A DNA stretch of 64,000 nt from Accumulibacter sp. (GTDB taxonomy: Bacteria > Pseudomonadota > Gammaproteobacteria > Burkholderiales > Rhodocyclaceae). The stretch is taken from contig NZ_JAPUVI010000030.1 in NCBI RefSeq assembly GCF_029255285.1, positions 1 through 64,000 on the forward strand, written 5' to 3'. A model generated the notes under the pieces. It was not told where the DNA came from. It ran no database searches and worked only from the letters and a program-made list of their open reading frames with translations. Below, one piece after another: positions 21,480 through 31,936 of this stretch. Both the position numbers and the translations under genes were made by a program. How positions within the stretch are numbered: position 1 is the first letter of the stretch; every line of letters begins with the position of its first letter.

Positions 21480-22172
21480 TCGCCAGCAAGAGCCATGAGA
21501 TCACTGCCATCCCGGAACTCCTGAAGGCACTGCCTATCAACGGGTTGCTCGTTACCATCGACGCCATGGGGTGCCAGAAGAACATCGCCCGTCAGATCAC
21601 CGACCGGGGCGGCGACTACCTGCTGGCGGTCAAAGGCAACCAACCGACGCTGTTGGATGCCATCGAGACGGAATTCATTGACCAGTCCCCATCGGCAGAT
21701 GTCGATCGTCACCGCCAGGTCCACACGTCCCATGGTCAGATCGTCGCTCAAATCGCCTCGGTGCTAGCGGCGCAAGGGATCGTTGATCTGGCCAATTGGC
21801 CCAATAGCAGGACGATCGCGTGGGTCGACTCCCGCCTAAGGTCGCTGACCACGAGTAGACGCTCGAGCGGCACTACTTACATCCGCTCTCGTGAATTGAC
21901 GGCCGAAAAACTCGCCGCAGCGGTTCGGGGCCACTGGGGCATCGAGAATCACCTTCACGGGGTGCTCGATGTCAGCTTTGGCGAGGATGCCAGCGCCGTA
22001 CGCAAGGACAACGCTCCACAGAAGAGAACCTCTCCCTCCTGAGGAAAATCGTTCTCGACCTAATTCGTCTGGATACCGCCGGCAAAACCAAGACCAGCCT
22101 GCGCCTGAAGCGCAAGCGCACCGCTTGGAAGGACGACGTCCGGATGAGGATACTGGGCTTTAGCGTGCAATA
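21464..22172 (+). pseudogene. ISAs1-family transposase, 3' part, frameshifted
   Basis: LGQAIVASKSHEITAIPELLKAL, VTIDAMGCQKNIARQI, GGDYLLAVKGNQPTLL and VRGHWGIENHLHGVLDVSFGED are the core DDE segments of ISAs1-type transposases. The N-terminal third is absent, replaced by intron sequence. A frame slip near 21840-21880 disrupts the LERHYYI region. An extra 5 nt near 22021-22025 breaks the frame before NLSLLRKIVLDLIRLDTAGK, which continues to the TAA at 22170-22172. CCCTG at 22190-22194 may be the right end of the element. It cannot encode an active enzyme. Confidence 0.85.
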
Positions 22173-22204
22173 ACATCCGAGTGCCGAGGCCCTGACCTGC
22201 CGAA

Positions 22205-22918
22205 CTACTTGATCAGTGAATATTTTCTTACGACATTGTTGAATCTGTCGAGAAACCACTTGTGTTCATTGAGAAATTTTTTGGAGAAATACATGCCAAG
22301 CGGCATATCTCGGCAAAGTATCTTCTTATATTTGCCCGCATCTATTTTGTTGTTGGCGAAGTACTCCTCGATCACCTTGTCGTTTACAAGTACGGCCTTG
22401 ATCCTTTTGGCGTCCAGCATCTTGACCAGCGCGTCCATGTCGCCTGGCGTTCCGGAGATTATGTAATTGTTGTCGCGCAGATATTTTTGCATGTTTGTGC
22501 CAAGAAGAACGGCCACCGGTTCGCTTTGCTGGAATTCCCGACTATTTGGGTCGAGGTTTGAATCCTTGTTCAAGAACCAATACCATTTTTGAGGCACGAA
22601 AACCTTGGACAAGACCGCGTAGGAGCTTCTCTCCTCGTTCCATGAGGCGGCAAAAAAAGCATCCGCTTCGCCATCCTTCACCATCGCCTGAGCTCTTGCC
22701 CATGGATAGATCGTAATTTCATACTTTATGTTCATCTCGTCGAGAACCCTTTTCACCACTTCTGTCGCCTCGCCTCCGACTTCGCCACTTGGCAGTTTAA
22801 AATGGTAGGGCGCCCACTCCTGGGTTGTGATAATTATTTTCCGGTTAATTTCTTCCGCAGAAAATGCATTTGAAAAACCAAAAATCCACAACACAGCAAG
22901 CAAAGCATAGTTTTTCAT
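22205..22918 (-). CDS. Family 3 periplasmic solute-binding protein (orphan, AT-rich)
   Basis: The 237-residue protein has a signal peptide (LLAVLWIFGFSNAFSA-EE) and an SBP_bac_3-like fold. Visible motifs are TQEWAPYHFKLPSGEVGGEATEVV, YPWARAQAMVKDGEADAFFAASWNEER and GMYFSKKF. The length fits the short, transporter-less proteins of this family found throughout proteobacteria. No permease or ATPase is adjacent. The gene is clearly richer in A/T and in codons such as AAA, AAT and ATA than its neighbours, and it lies next to IS and intron remnants. Recent transfer is therefore likely. The ligand is unknown. Confidence 0.85.
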   Translation of the reverse strand: MKNYALLAVLWIFGFSNAFSAEEINRKIIITTQEWAPYHFKLPSGEVGGEATEVVKRVLDEMNIKYEITIYPWARAQAMVKDGEADAFFAASWNEERSSYAVLSKVFVPQKWYWFLNKDSNLDPNSREFQQSEPVAVLLGTNMQKYLRDNNYIISGTPGDMDALVKMLDAKRIKAVLVNDKVIEEYFANNKIDAGKYKKILCRDMPLGMYFSKKFLNEHKWFLDRFNNVVRKYSLIK

Positions 22919-23236
22919 GTGCTCTCCATCCGTGACACTAAAGATTCGCTGATCAATGCGCCTCGCGACCCCGCTTCAATTTCGGTAGCGCCGCGCAACC
23001 AAACACAAGAACTTCTGCCCACGGGGTTGTCTCGTCCATTTCGTACCTTCAGGATCTACTTGGGAAGAACTGATCTGCTTCATCTCGCCATTTGGCGGGC
23101 GAGAAAGCCGAGATTATACTATGCGGATAGGTTGCGACTGAATCAACGGTCCTCTGGACGTGTTCTCGGCTGATCTGGCGAACCGCGCAGGCCAGCAGCA
23201 TCAGTCTCCGCACCCTTGCCAAAACCCCGGAGGCGG

Positions 23237-23440
23237 GTGGTGGCTGCCGCCCAGACTTCTTGGCCATCTCGATTGTTTCGTCGATGATCGGCGCGGTTTC
23301 GATGCCTCGGTTGTGGTGGTGTCTGATCACGTTGATCGGCCACTCGAAAAACTTGTTCGCCTGCTGACACCGGTGGACGGTCCGGTCCGTCCAGATTTCG
23401 AGAGAAGAGAGGGTGACACGGAGGGCGGGAGACTTCCGCT
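23237..23440 (-). pseudogene. Possible relic of type I restriction subunit HsdR
   Basis: Read on the minus strand, the peptide HHHNRGIETAPIIDETIEMAKK resembles the HsdR C-terminal helical motif (Q-N-R-x-I-E-T/A-A-x-V-I-E-E-L-I-x-x-A-K). The flanking residues do not fit the family, and the frame is short with no start or partner hsdM/hsdS gene. If the call is right, this is a fragment of a lost restriction system. It rests on one motif, so a chance match is possible. Confidence 0.3.
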
Positions 23441-23516
23441 CTCGCACAGGGGCTTGGCGTTACACAAAGAATGGCCGGGAGAGCCGCGCGTAATGCGGAA
23501 AGCACAAACGAAGACG

Positions 23517-23536
23517 CCCAAGCGAGAACGCTTGGG
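23517..23536. repeat. Perfect hairpin CCCAAGCG-N4-CGCTTGGG
   Basis: Eight bases pair perfectly around AGAA. On the minus strand it is followed by CGTCTTCGTTTG, so it could be an orphan terminator left from a lost minus-strand gene. Confidence 0.45.
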
Positions 23537-24449
23537 TGCGGAATTCTTGTGGCGGAGCGCTGACCATTGCCGACTGACCTCCCGCGCTTGCGAACGATGG
23601 GGCAGAGATGCGACGGCTCGCGAGGGGTTACGGGATACACAGCGGTCGATCGCCGACCCAGCCCTAGCCGATCCGCTCCTGCTTTAGTCGCAGCCTGATC
23701 TGGTGACGATCGTATCTGAGCTCGTCATAGACGGTCGCCTTCTCAGTCGCCACACCTGACAAGGCGTCGCGCGCGGCTCGGGTACTCGTCCTCATTGTTC
23801 CCGCCTTCTGGCGTACCCGCTCAGGCGTTGGTCGCTCGCGTCGTGCGCAAAGCCCCGCTATGGCCGATGCCGAGCCGGGCGAGTTCAACCGAAGCTCAGG
23901 CGGCACCCGGCTACCAATTCGATCAGCGCATCGCCTGGTGTCTTCAGCGGTAGGAAAACGCGGAAATCTGGCGGAGAAAAGCTCAGGCCACCATGGCTGA
24001 AGCGCGAAATGCCGTGCTTACGGCTAGGCTCCCGCGTATCCGTCCCTTCGCCGCGTCGAGGACTCGCTGCGTCAGGCTGCCGCCCGTCCTTCGCCCGGCT
24101 CCAGGCCGACAATTTTCGGGCCCGATTTCTTGGTGGCGCCAGACCCCCGTGGCTGTTGGCCGCCTTTGACACTTGGTAGAGGCCGCACGAAGACGGTTCG
24201 TCCCAAGCCGTCGGGACTGCTTGCCGCCTGGGTTGCGCTGCGATTCCGGCGAAGTTTTCAGCTTTCGTCGGCATGCTTTCCCCGAACAACGAGTGCTGTC
24301 AGCGCCTTTCAGAGCCTGAATTAGTTGCGGGAACCGCATTGGTCTCCTATTGTTTTATTATCCATTCTTCGGTCGGCGTTGCGACACTTTGGGCTATAAG
24401 CCCTAAATACTAAATATGGATGCCGTAACTTCCTGGGGGGTTGCCAATC

Positions 24450-25265
24450 ATGGCGGCACGGGTCTTGTTGGTCGTCTTGCTTGCCTTTCTCGTCGGTTGT
24501 GCCCAAATGAGCGAGATGGCATTCAAGCTGAAGGTGACGGCGGCACCAAATTCGCAGCTTTATGTGCAACAGGAAGGCTTTCAGCCAACCGTTCGAACCC
24601 TCGAGGTCGTGGTTGATGTGGCCCCGCCGGTACTAGGGTGGGACGATTCAACTGCTTCGATTCACTCAGCCCTTCGCAACGAATACGATACGATTACCGA
24701 TGTCGTTCTTGAGCAACTGGTAGCTCAGTCAAAACAGTTGGGATATGAACCGAGCTTCCGGCTTCAGGCCGAGCGGGTCAGCCTGTTCCACAGAAGTCCC
24801 TCGACATCTCCCGTTGCGGTCGTGAGTTCCGTAGGAAAAAAAGTGACTGAGCGGCGCAAACAGCTCGAGCCGCACAACCTGCTCTATGTCTGTCTACCAG
24901 TTGCCAAGAGCCAGACTATTCCCGCGGCATTTGGAGGAAGGCAGGCCATCCTCGCTTTTTCCAGGCCAGTCTTGTATCTGGGCTCAGCCCGAGAAGACTG
25001 CGGAGGGATGTTCGGTCTCACCAACATGAATATCGGTTTCAGTGATAACAATGGCAAAGGTGTTTGGAGCGCACAGGTGCGTGTCAGATCAATTCTCGCC
25101 ATCGCACCGAACGATTTTGATTCCCTATACAGCCGGGTAACCAGGAACTCGAATGAGAGTTCGTTTCAAGTGCCCAGCGTGCAGTACCTCACCGCAAAAG
25201 AGTGGGGTGCCGTCCTTGCCAAGGATTTGGCGGATACCTTCTCGTCGGCCTCGAAGCCCGAGTGA
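24450..25265 (+). CDS. Putative lipoprotein of unknown function
   Basis: The 271-residue protein begins MAARVLLVVLLAFLVGCAQ, a lipoprotein signal with lipobox LVGC, so it is probably membrane-anchored outside the cytoplasm. The body is a mixed alpha/beta sequence (TLEVVVDVAPPVLGWDDS, YVCLPVAKSQ, VRVRSILAIAPNDFDSLYSR) with no family I recognise. The ATG at 24450 is chosen over a TTG three codons upstream because CTGGGGGG lies about 9 nt before it. It sits at the edge of the decayed accessory region, and codon use is less GC-biased than in the core genes. Confidence 0.75.
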   Translation: MAARVLLVVLLAFLVGCAQMSEMAFKLKVTAAPNSQLYVQQEGFQPTVRTLEVVVDVAPPVLGWDDSTASIHSALRNEYDTITDVVLEQLVAQSKQLGYEPSFRLQAERVSLFHRSPSTSPVAVVSSVGKKVTERRKQLEPHNLLYVCLPVAKSQTIPAAFGGRQAILAFSRPVLYLGSAREDCGGMFGLTNMNIGFSDNNGKGVWSAQVRVRSILAIAPNDFDSLYSRVTRNSNESSFQVPSVQYLTAKEWGAVLAKDLADTFSSASKPE

Positions 25266-25510
25266 CCGGCAGTTCCCCGAACTCTGGCGTGTGGGCTTGC
25301 TTCGTCAATTCGGCCGGGAGCGATGCTCCGCCGTTACTGGGGGGCGTTGCTTGCAAGGAGGAGCAGACGCAAGATGACGGTTTTTGCCGATCTGGCCAAC
25401 GTTTGTTACTTCGCGAAAGTCAAGCCTGAGTGACACTCCTGTGCGCAACAGCGGCTAAATAGGCTCGAAGGGCAGAGCGAAGAATATGGCGCAGACCACG
25501 GCCCGGCGTT

Positions 25511-27829
25511 TCAGCGTCCCTGCCAGTACCGACGGTACTCGCCGCGATAGGAGGACAGCGCGAGTTCGCTGGCCAGCTCGATGCGCACCGCGCCGTCGCG
25601 GTCGCTGCGCCACAGCCGGCTGCCGGCGTAGCGTGCGACGACATCGGGCCGCGGATGCTGGAAGCGGTTGCGGTAGCCAACCGGAATGATCACTTCCTGA
25701 GCGCCAACGGCCGCCACGAAGTCCGGGGTCGATGACGTTCCACTGCCGTGATGCGGCACCAACAGCACGTCGCTGCGCAGTTGATCCGCTGCCCGGGCCA
25801 GCAGCGCCTGCTCGTCGCGTGCCTCGATGTCGGAGGTGAGCAGCATGCTGCCGACGGCATTCTCGATCCGCAGCACACAACTCATGTTGTTGGTCTTGAC
25901 GGCCTGGTGCTCGTAGTCGTCCGCCTGCGGATGGAGGATCGTGAAACGCACGCCATCCCAGGTCCAGGTCTGACCCGCGACGCAGCGTTCGCCGGCGAGT
26001 TCGGGAACCGATGACAGCGTGCGGGCGATCGGTAAAGCTTCCTGCACGGCGACGACGCCCCCAGAATGGTCCTTGTCGCGATGCGTCACGATCAGCGCAT
26101 CGATCAGCCCAAGCCCTTGCGCGCGCAGAAAGGGAACGACGATTCGCTGGCCGGCGTCGGATTCCGCGCTGTACAGCGGCCCGGTATCGTAGAGCAGGGT
26201 ATGTCCGGCCGTGCGCACGACCACGGCCAGTCCCTGGCCGACATCGAGCACGTCGATCCAGGCGTCGCCTGCCGCCGGCCGGGCAGCCGGCCAGGAGAGC
26301 GCCGGCAGCAGCAGGCACAGGCCGAGCCAGCGTGCCGGGAAGCCGCGTGGCAAGAGCAGCCACAGCACGCCGAGCACGGCCAGCAGGGTGGCCGCTAGTG
26401 GCGGTGCCGGCTGTTGCCAGATCGGCCAGCCGCCCAGCCAGGCGAGAAAGTGCATCACGCCCGATAGCAGCCAGTGGTCGAGAAACAGCAGCGGTGGCCA
26501 GGGAAATACGGCGAAGACCAGCGCCAGCGGCGTGATGACGAAGCTGACCAGGGGGATGGCCAGCGCGTTGGCGAGCGGCGAGACGAGCGAGAACTGCTGG
26601 AACAGAAAGAGCAGCAGGGGCAGCGTGCCGATCGTCACTGCCCACTGCGTCGCTCCCCAGCCGACGAGTGCCGCCCGCCAGCCGCCCGCGGTGCCGATTC
26701 GCGCCGTGCCGACGAAGAAGAGCAGGCCGACGGCGACGAAGGACAGCCAGAAGCCGGGCGCCAGAACGGCCCACGGATCGATCAGCAGCACGACGAGCAG
26801 CGCCAGCAGAAGGCTGCGGCTGGCGCCGAAGTGGCGACCCGACCACAACGCCAGGGCGACGACGGTCAGCATGTAGAACGTCCGCTGCGTTGGCACGGCA
26901 AAGCCGGCGAGCAGCGAGTAAGCGCCGGCGGCCAGCCAGCCGGCGGCGATCGACGCTTTCGGCGCCGGCAGGAGAAGCATCAAGCGCTCGCTGCGCCGCC
27001 ACAGCCAGCCGACGAGGCCGGCGAACAGAGCCGCCACCATCGTCACATGCAAACCCGAGATCGACATCAGGTGAGTCACCCCGGTCTGCCGGAACAGGCG
27101 CCATTGGTCGGCGGGAATGGCCGCCTGGTCGCCGATTGCCAGCGCCGCGAGAATTCCCACATAAGGCGCTTCCGGCAGGGTATCGAAGAACGAGCGGCGG
27201 AGCCGCTCGCGCCAGCGCTCGAGCGCGTAAGCGGGTCGCCAGACGAAATCGTCGAGTCGCTGCGCCGCGCTGCGCGGCCGCACATAGCCTGTCGCCCGCA
27301 GTCCGCGTTCGAGCAGCCAGGCCTCGTAGTCGAAGCCATGCGGATTGGCGTTGCCGTGCGGACGCTTCAGGCGAACGGTGAATCGCCAGCGCTCGGCGGG
27401 GCGGATCGGCAGCGCCTCACGCCACTCTTCCTCGAGCTGGCCGCGGTACCAGGAAAGCATGACGCGGCGAGGTAGCACGGCACCCGGCGTCACCACCGTC
27501 TCGACGACGAACTCGAAGCGCTCGCCACGCTCGAAGGCGTGCGGCAGCGCGGCGACGACGCCGACGACTTCGATATCGCGGCCTTCCCACTCGGGTGGCA
27601 GTCGATCCGCCAGACGCTCGCCGGCGAGCAGCGCGGCCCAGGCCAGACCGAGTAGCGCGCCGCCCAGCATGGCCGCCAGGTGGCCGATGGCGCTTGGCCG
27701 ACGGCCCGGCCATACGGACAGCAGCAAGCCGGCAAGCAGCAGGCCGGCGAGCAGCAGCAGGGCCGGAAGTCGTTCCTGGATCTGCAGAAGCCCGACACCG
27801 AGGGCGAAAGCGATGATGCGCAGGCGCAT
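25511..27829 (-). CDS. comEC: DNA internalisation protein ComEC/Rec2
   Basis: The 772-residue polytopic inner-membrane protein forms the channel for single-stranded DNA in natural transformation. The order is N-terminal helices with an OB-like DUF4131 segment (DIEVVGVVAALPHAFERGERFEF), the Competence domain with GDQAAIP and MSISGLHVTMVAALFAGL near residues 255-272, then a C-terminal metallo-beta-lactamase-like domain. That last domain has DVLDVGQGLAVVVRT, VTHRDKDHSGG near 586-596 and VPHHGSGTSSTPDF. Length is full and all key motifs are present. No other com or pil genes lie within the window. Confidence 0.93.
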   Translation of the reverse strand: MRLRIIAFALGVGLLQIQERLPALLLLAGLLLAGLLLSVWPGRRPSAIGHLAAMLGGALLGLAWAALLAGERLADRLPPEWEGRDIEVVGVVAALPHAFERGERFEFVVETVVTPGAVLPRRVMLSWYRGQLEEEWREALPIRPAERWRFTVRLKRPHGNANPHGFDYEAWLLERGLRATGYVRPRSAAQRLDDFVWRPAYALERWRERLRRSFFDTLPEAPYVGILAALAIGDQAAIPADQWRLFRQTGVTHLMSISGLHVTMVAALFAGLVGWLWRRSERLMLLLPAPKASIAAGWLAAGAYSLLAGFAVPTQRTFYMLTVVALALWSGRHFGASRSLLLALLVVLLIDPWAVLAPGFWLSFVAVGLLFFVGTARIGTAGGWRAALVGWGATQWAVTIGTLPLLLFLFQQFSLVSPLANALAIPLVSFVITPLALVFAVFPWPPLLFLDHWLLSGVMHFLAWLGGWPIWQQPAPPLAATLLAVLGVLWLLLPRGFPARWLGLCLLLPALSWPAARPAAGDAWIDVLDVGQGLAVVVRTAGHTLLYDTGPLYSAESDAGQRIVVPFLRAQGLGLIDALIVTHRDKDHSGGVVAVQEALPIARTLSSVPELAGERCVAGQTWTWDGVRFTILHPQADDYEHQAVKTNNMSCVLRIENAVGSMLLTSDIEARDEQALLARAADQLRSDVLLVPHHGSGTSSTPDFVAAVGAQEVIIPVGYRNRFQHPRPDVVARYAGSRLWRSDRDGAVRIELASELALSSYRGEYRRYWQGR

Positions 27830-27911
27830 GCGGCATCAGACCTCAATGACTCGCATCCGCGGAAACGACCATGCGGGTTGCTGCCGCGCGCCGGCCGCCA
27901 CAGGAAGCCGG

Positions 27912-29933
27912 TCAGCCGAGACGGAAGCGGCGCATCTCGGCCTCGAGATCTCGCGACAGTGTTTCGAGCTGCTGAGCCGTGCTGGCGTTACCGGCCACCA
28001 GGCGGCGGTTCTGTTCGGCCATTTCGGCGACGCGCTCAACATTGTGGGCGATCCCGCTACTGGTGGTGCTCTGTTCGCGCAGCGCCTGCGAAATGTCGGC
28101 TACGCGGTCGACCACCTGCCGCGCGTTGCCACCGATTTCGGCGATCGACTCCCCGGCCCGCCTGGCCAGGGCGACGCCCTCGCCGACACGGCCGACCCCG
28201 GCGTTCATGCTGGCCGCCGCGGCGCGTGTGCCGTTCTGAATGGCGCTGATCATCTCCGCGATCTCGCTCGTCGAGCGGCTTGTCCGCTCGGCCAGTTTGC
28301 GCACTTCGTCGGCCACCACAGCGAAGCCGCGTCCCGACTCGCCAGCGCGCGCCGCCTCGATCGCCGCGTTGAGCGCCAGCAGGTTGGTCTGATCGGCAAT
28401 CTCCTTGATCACGTTGACGATCGCCGAGATACGTTCCGAACGTCCGCCCAGCTCGGCGACGATGGTTGCCGACTGATTGACGATGTCGGCGATCCGCTCG
28501 ATCGCCTGGACGACACTGCCGACCGCTTGCTGGCCCTCGGACGACAGCTCGCCGGCTCGCGCAGCAATCCGGTCGGCGTCCTGCGCACGGCTCGACAGGT
28601 GTTCGATGCGCGCGCTCATCTGCTCAATGGCGGCGGCCATGGTCGACGCCGCGTTGCTCTGCTGCTCGCTGCCATGCTGAATACGCGCCGCCGACGCGGA
28701 AAGGTGTTGCGTCGCGTCGCGCACCTCGCCGGCGCCGCGCTGGACGCTTTGGAGCAGGCCGCGGAAGGCGGCCACCATGTCGTTCAGGCTGTCGCCGACG
28801 AGTTTCAGCTCGTCGGCGGTTCCGAGATCGACGCGGACGCTCAGGTCGCCGGTAGCGATCGTTCGTGCGTCGGCCGCCAGCCTATCGATACTGCCTATCG
28901 TCGAGTAGTAGGCACCGACAGAGACGTAGGCGTAGAGCAGCAGGATCAGCACCGACAGGGCGAGGCTGAGGTGCAGCTTGCGTTCGGCCTCGGCGACGCG
29001 GCCATGCAGCAAGTGCTCGATGGTCGGAAACAGGCTGCCGAACATCTCCTTATACGCTTTTTCGAGTGAAGCGGTGGTTAACGAAAAATACTCGCTCGCG
29101 GGCGTCGCGAAGGTGCCCGAAAGAATGTCCTGGTTGACCAGCGCGCTGACTTTCTCGGCCGCCCCCGCCATGTCGCCGGTCGAAGCCGCCAGCGCCGGCT
29201 GCAGGGCGGGGTTGTAGCGCGAGGTTTTTCCAATATTGCGGCGCAGACCTTCCACGGCCGCATTCAGGTCGGCCAGCAAGGCGGTAAACTCGACCTGTTG
29301 CGACAACACCAGCGCTTGCCTGCGGGTCAACACTCCCGTACCCAAAGCGCGTAGCTGTCCCATTCGCTCGATGGCCAGCGGCAGCTTGTCGACCGCCGTA
29401 TCGATCAGGTAAGTCGAGTCGATTTCCGGATCATTGATCAGCGTGTAGTGATCGGCGACGAAACCCTGCAGGCTGAGCAGATCGTCGATCAGGCGGTTGT
29501 GCGCCAGGAAGTTCTCGCGCGGGATCAGATCCAGGCCATCCTTCTGAATGGCAGCCCAGCTTTCGGCAATCTTCTGCCACAGATCGCTCGTTGCCAGTGC
29601 AGGCACCAGCCCGCCTTCGAGGGCCTGGAAGGCGGCGTTCACTTCCTCTTCGCGTGCCGCTCGCCTGTCCCGCATCTCCTCGCTTCCGTTGAGCACGCCC
29701 GCCGAAAGACCCCGGTGGACCTGCAGATGTTGGACCAGGCGGGCGACCGGTTTGAGCACCTCGATACCGGCCAACTCGTGTCGCGAACTGTCGATCACTC
29801 GGGACAGGCTCTGGTAGAGGTTGGCCACCAGAACGGCGATGGCGATCAGGGCGAGCGCACCCATGAACGCGAATTTCTTCGTATAACCGACACGGTTGAG
29901 CAGCACGATGGCGGGTGTGAACAGGGCTCGCAT
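27912..29933 (-). CDS. Methyl-accepting chemotaxis protein
   Basis: The 673-residue receptor has TM1 ([20 protein letters not shown]) near residues 22-41, a long helical periplasmic sensor of about 270 residues ([20 protein letters not shown]), and TM2 ([22 protein letters not shown]) near residue 330. HAMP follows, then the signalling domain with [20 protein letters not shown] near residue 520. The sensor has an HRG-LSAG segment reminiscent of the KERG-LSGG in the 15.7 kb receptor, so the two may share a NIT-like sensor ancestry. A short C-terminus lacks a CheR pentapeptide. The ligand is unknown. Confidence 0.88.
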   Translation of the reverse strand: MRALFTPAIVLLNRVGYTKKFAFMGALALIAIAVLVANLYQSLSRVIDSSRHELAGIEVLKPVARLVQHLQVHRGLSAGVLNGSEEMRDRRAAREEEVNAAFQALEGGLVPALATSDLWQKIAESWAAIQKDGLDLIPRENFLAHNRLIDDLLSLQGFVADHYTLINDPEIDSTYLIDTAVDKLPLAIERMGQLRALGTGVLTRRQALVLSQQVEFTALLADLNAAVEGLRRNIGKTSRYNPALQPALAASTGDMAGAAEKVSALVNQDILSGTFATPASEYFSLTTASLEKAYKEMFGSLFPTIEHLLHGRVAEAERKLHLSLALSVLILLLYAYVSVGAYYSTIGSIDRLAADARTIATGDLSVRVDLGTADELKLVGDSLNDMVAAFRGLLQSVQRGAGEVRDATQHLSASAARIQHGSEQQSNAASTMAAAIEQMSARIEHLSSRAQDADRIAARAGELSSEGQQAVGSVVQAIERIADIVNQSATIVAELGGRSERISAIVNVIKEIADQTNLLALNAAIEAARAGESGRGFAVVADEVRKLAERTSRSTSEIAEMISAIQNGTRAAAASMNAGVGRVGEGVALARRAGESIAEIGGNARQVVDRVADISQALREQSTTSSGIAHNVERVAEMAEQNRRLVAGNASTAQQLETLSRDLEAEMRRFRLG

Positions 29934-30009
29934 CTTTGGCTCCCTCCTTTCCTTGGACCAGGCTTGTCAGGCATCGCGAGCGGCGCTGGCCAGAGCCGGT
30001 CCATGAATG

Positions 30010-30696
30010 TCACTCGCCCGACGTGTGCAGGCGTCCGTCGCGCAGCGTCAGGATTCGGCCGACGCGGCCGGCCAGGGCCGGGTCGTGGGTGACGACGACG
30101 AAACTCGTCTGGCGCGAGCGGTTGAGCGCCAGCATCAGCTCGAAGACGCTTTCGGCAGTCTGTCGATCCAGGTTGCCGGTCGGTTCGTCCGCCAGCACGC
30201 AAGCCGGCTCGGTGACCAGTGCGCGGGCGATCGCCGCCCGCTGGCGCTCGCCGCCCGACAGCTCGGCCGGTGTGTGTTGCAGGCGGTGCGCCAAGCCGAC
30301 CTCGTCGAGAACCTTTGCCGCGCGCGCTTCGGCTTCGCTCCTCGCTACCCGGCGGATGTGCAGCGGCATGGCGACATTCTCCAGAGCGCTGAATTCGGAA
30401 AGCAGATGGTGAAACTGGTAAACGAAGCCGAGGTGGCGATTGCGTAGCTCGCTGCACTGCGCGTCGTCGATTTTCGCCAGATCGTGCCCCATCAACTGCA
30501 CGCTGCCGCCGCTCGCCGCATCGAGACCGCCGAGCAGGTGCAACAACGTGCTCTTGCCCGAGCCCGACGCACCGACGATAGCCACCCGTTCGGCGACGCC
30601 GATCGCCAGATCGACGCCGAGCAGGACCGGGACGTCGGTTTCGCCCTGGCGAAAGATTTTGCGCAGGCCCTGGCAGGCCAGTACCGGATCACTCAT
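30010..30696 (-). CDS. lolD: Lipoprotein-releasing system ATPase LolD
   Basis: The 228-residue ABC ATPase powers extraction of lipoproteins from the inner membrane for delivery to LolA. Walker A is GASGSGKST near residues 42-50. The LolD-specific stretch [19 protein letters not shown] is near residues 90-108. The signature is [15 protein letters not shown] and Walker B is [12 protein letters not shown]. The ATG at 30696 lies 8 bp inside the end of lolC, giving translational coupling. Confidence 0.94.
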   Translation of the reverse strand: MSDPVLACQGLRKIFRQGETDVPVLLGVDLAIGVAERVAIVGASGSGKSTLLHLLGGLDAASGGSVQLMGHDLAKIDDAQCSELRNRHLGFVYQFHHLLSEFSALENVAMPLHIRRVARSEAEARAAKVLDEVGLAHRLQHTPAELSGGERQRAAIARALVTEPACVLADEPTGNLDRQTAESVFELMLALNRSRQTSFVVVTHDPALAGRVGRILTLRDGRLHTSGE

Positions 30697-31936
30697 AGCG
30701 CAACGCCGCCGCCGGATTGACACGTGCCGCTCGCCAGCTCGGATAGAGCGTCGCCACCAAGGCGAGAACGAAAGCGACACCGGTGATCGTCGTCACGTCG
30801 CGCCATTGCAGTTCGGACGGCAGATTGGAAATGTAGTAGACCTCCTTGGCCAGAAACTGTGTGCCAAGCAATCGTTCGATGAAGGGAACGACGACGTCGA
30901 CATTGAGCGCCAGCGCCACGCCACCGGCGACGCCAAGCCCGAGGCCGATGAAACCGATCAGGGCACCCTGCACGATGAAGATGGCCATGATGCTCGACGG
31001 GCGGGCGCCCAGAGTGCGCAAAATGGCGATGTCGGACTGCTTGTCGGTCACCGCCATGACCAGGGTCGACACGATGTTGAAGGCGGCGACCGCGATGATC
31101 AGCGACAGGATGATGAACATCATGTTCTTTTCGATCTGCACGGCGCGAAAGAAGTTGGCGTGGCTGCGCGTCCAGTCGCTGATGAAGGCATCAGTATCGA
31201 GCGTGGCGGCCAGCGCGCGCGCGACGCGCGGCGCCAGAAAGAGATCGTCGAGTTTCAGGCGCACGCCGGACACCCGGTCATCCATGCGGTAGAGACGCTG
31301 TGCGTCGGCCAGGTGGATCAGGGCCAGGCCGCTGTCATATTCGTACATGCCGACCTCGAACAGTCCGGCAACGGTGAAGGTCTTCAGGCGAGGAACGACG
31401 CCGGCCGGCGTGACGACACCCTGGGGCGCGATCAGCGTCACCTTGTCGCCGACGAAGACGCCGAGCGCACGCGCCAGTTCGCTGCCGAGAACGATGTTGA
31501 AATGCTCGGCCTGCAGGGCGTCGAGCCGGCCGCTTTTCATGTGCGGGCCGAAGTCGGCGACCTTGTCTTCCCGATCCGGCAGAATGCCGCGCACCAGCGC
31601 GCCGCGCACCGCTTGCCCGAAGGCGAGCATTCCCTGCGCCTGCACGAAGGGCGCCGTAGCCAGGACATGGGCCTGCCCGGCGGCCTGGCTGGCGACCCGC
31701 TCCCAGTCCCCCATCTCGCCGCTGGCGCCGGTGATCTGGACGTGCGAGACGACGGCAAGGATGCGCGCTCGCAGCTCGGTCTGAAAACCGTTCATCACCG
31801 ACAGAACGACGATCAGTGCCGCAACCCCCAGGGCAATGCCGAGCATCGAGATCAGCGAAATGAAGGAAATGAAGTGGTTGTGCTTCTTGGCGCGCGTATA
31901 ACGCAGGCCAATCAGCAGTTCGTAGGGCAGAGCCAT
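30689..31936 (-). CDS. lolC: Lipoprotein-releasing system permease LolC/LolE type
   Basis: The 415-residue inner-membrane protein has the FtsX-like fold. TM1 lies in [27 protein letters not shown] near residues 28-55, followed by a large periplasmic domain with the conserved [16 protein letters not shown]. Three C-terminal helices begin with [41 protein letters not shown]. The start begins with the family sequence [22 protein letters not shown] lies 12 nt before the ATG, and a TTG three codons upstream is an alternative. Only one permease gene is present next to lolD, as is usual in betaproteobacteria. Confidence 0.93.
   Translation of the reverse strand: MALPYELLIGLRYTRAKKHNHFISFISLISMLGIALGVAALIVVLSVMNGFQTELRARILAVVSHVQITGASGEMGDWERVASQAAGQAHVLATAPFVQAQGMLAFGQAVRGALVRGILPDREDKVADFGPHMKSGRLDALQAEHFNIVLGSELARALGVFVGDKVTLIAPQGVVTPAGVVPRLKTFTVAGLFEVGMYEYDSGLALIHLADAQRLYRMDDRVSGVRLKLDDLFLAPRVARALAATLDTDAFISDWTRSHANFFRAVQIEKNMMFIILSLIIAVAAFNIVSTLVMAVTDKQSDIAILRTLGARPSSIMAIFIVQGALIGFIGLGLGVAGGVALALNVDVVVPFIERLLGTQFLAKEVYYISNLPSELQWRDVTTITGVAFVLALVATLYPSWRAARVNPAAALRYE

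Larger units (their letters stand above)
22919..24449. other. Decayed accessory stretch without intact genes
   Basis: About 1.5 kb between the solute-binding protein and the lipoprotein contains only short open frames in all six phases, with no RBS or full domain. Two items stand out: an HsdR-like peptide on the minus strand near 23240-23350, and a perfect 8-bp hairpin at 23517-23536. A minus-strand frame near 23885-24289 and another near 23664-23906 (ending TVYDELRYDRHQIRLRLKQE) look like relics, but I could not place them in a family. Confidence 0.5.

Noticed and set aside
25455-27104. 549-codon frame in another phase of comEC
   Set aside because: Arg/Ala-rich shadow of comEC.
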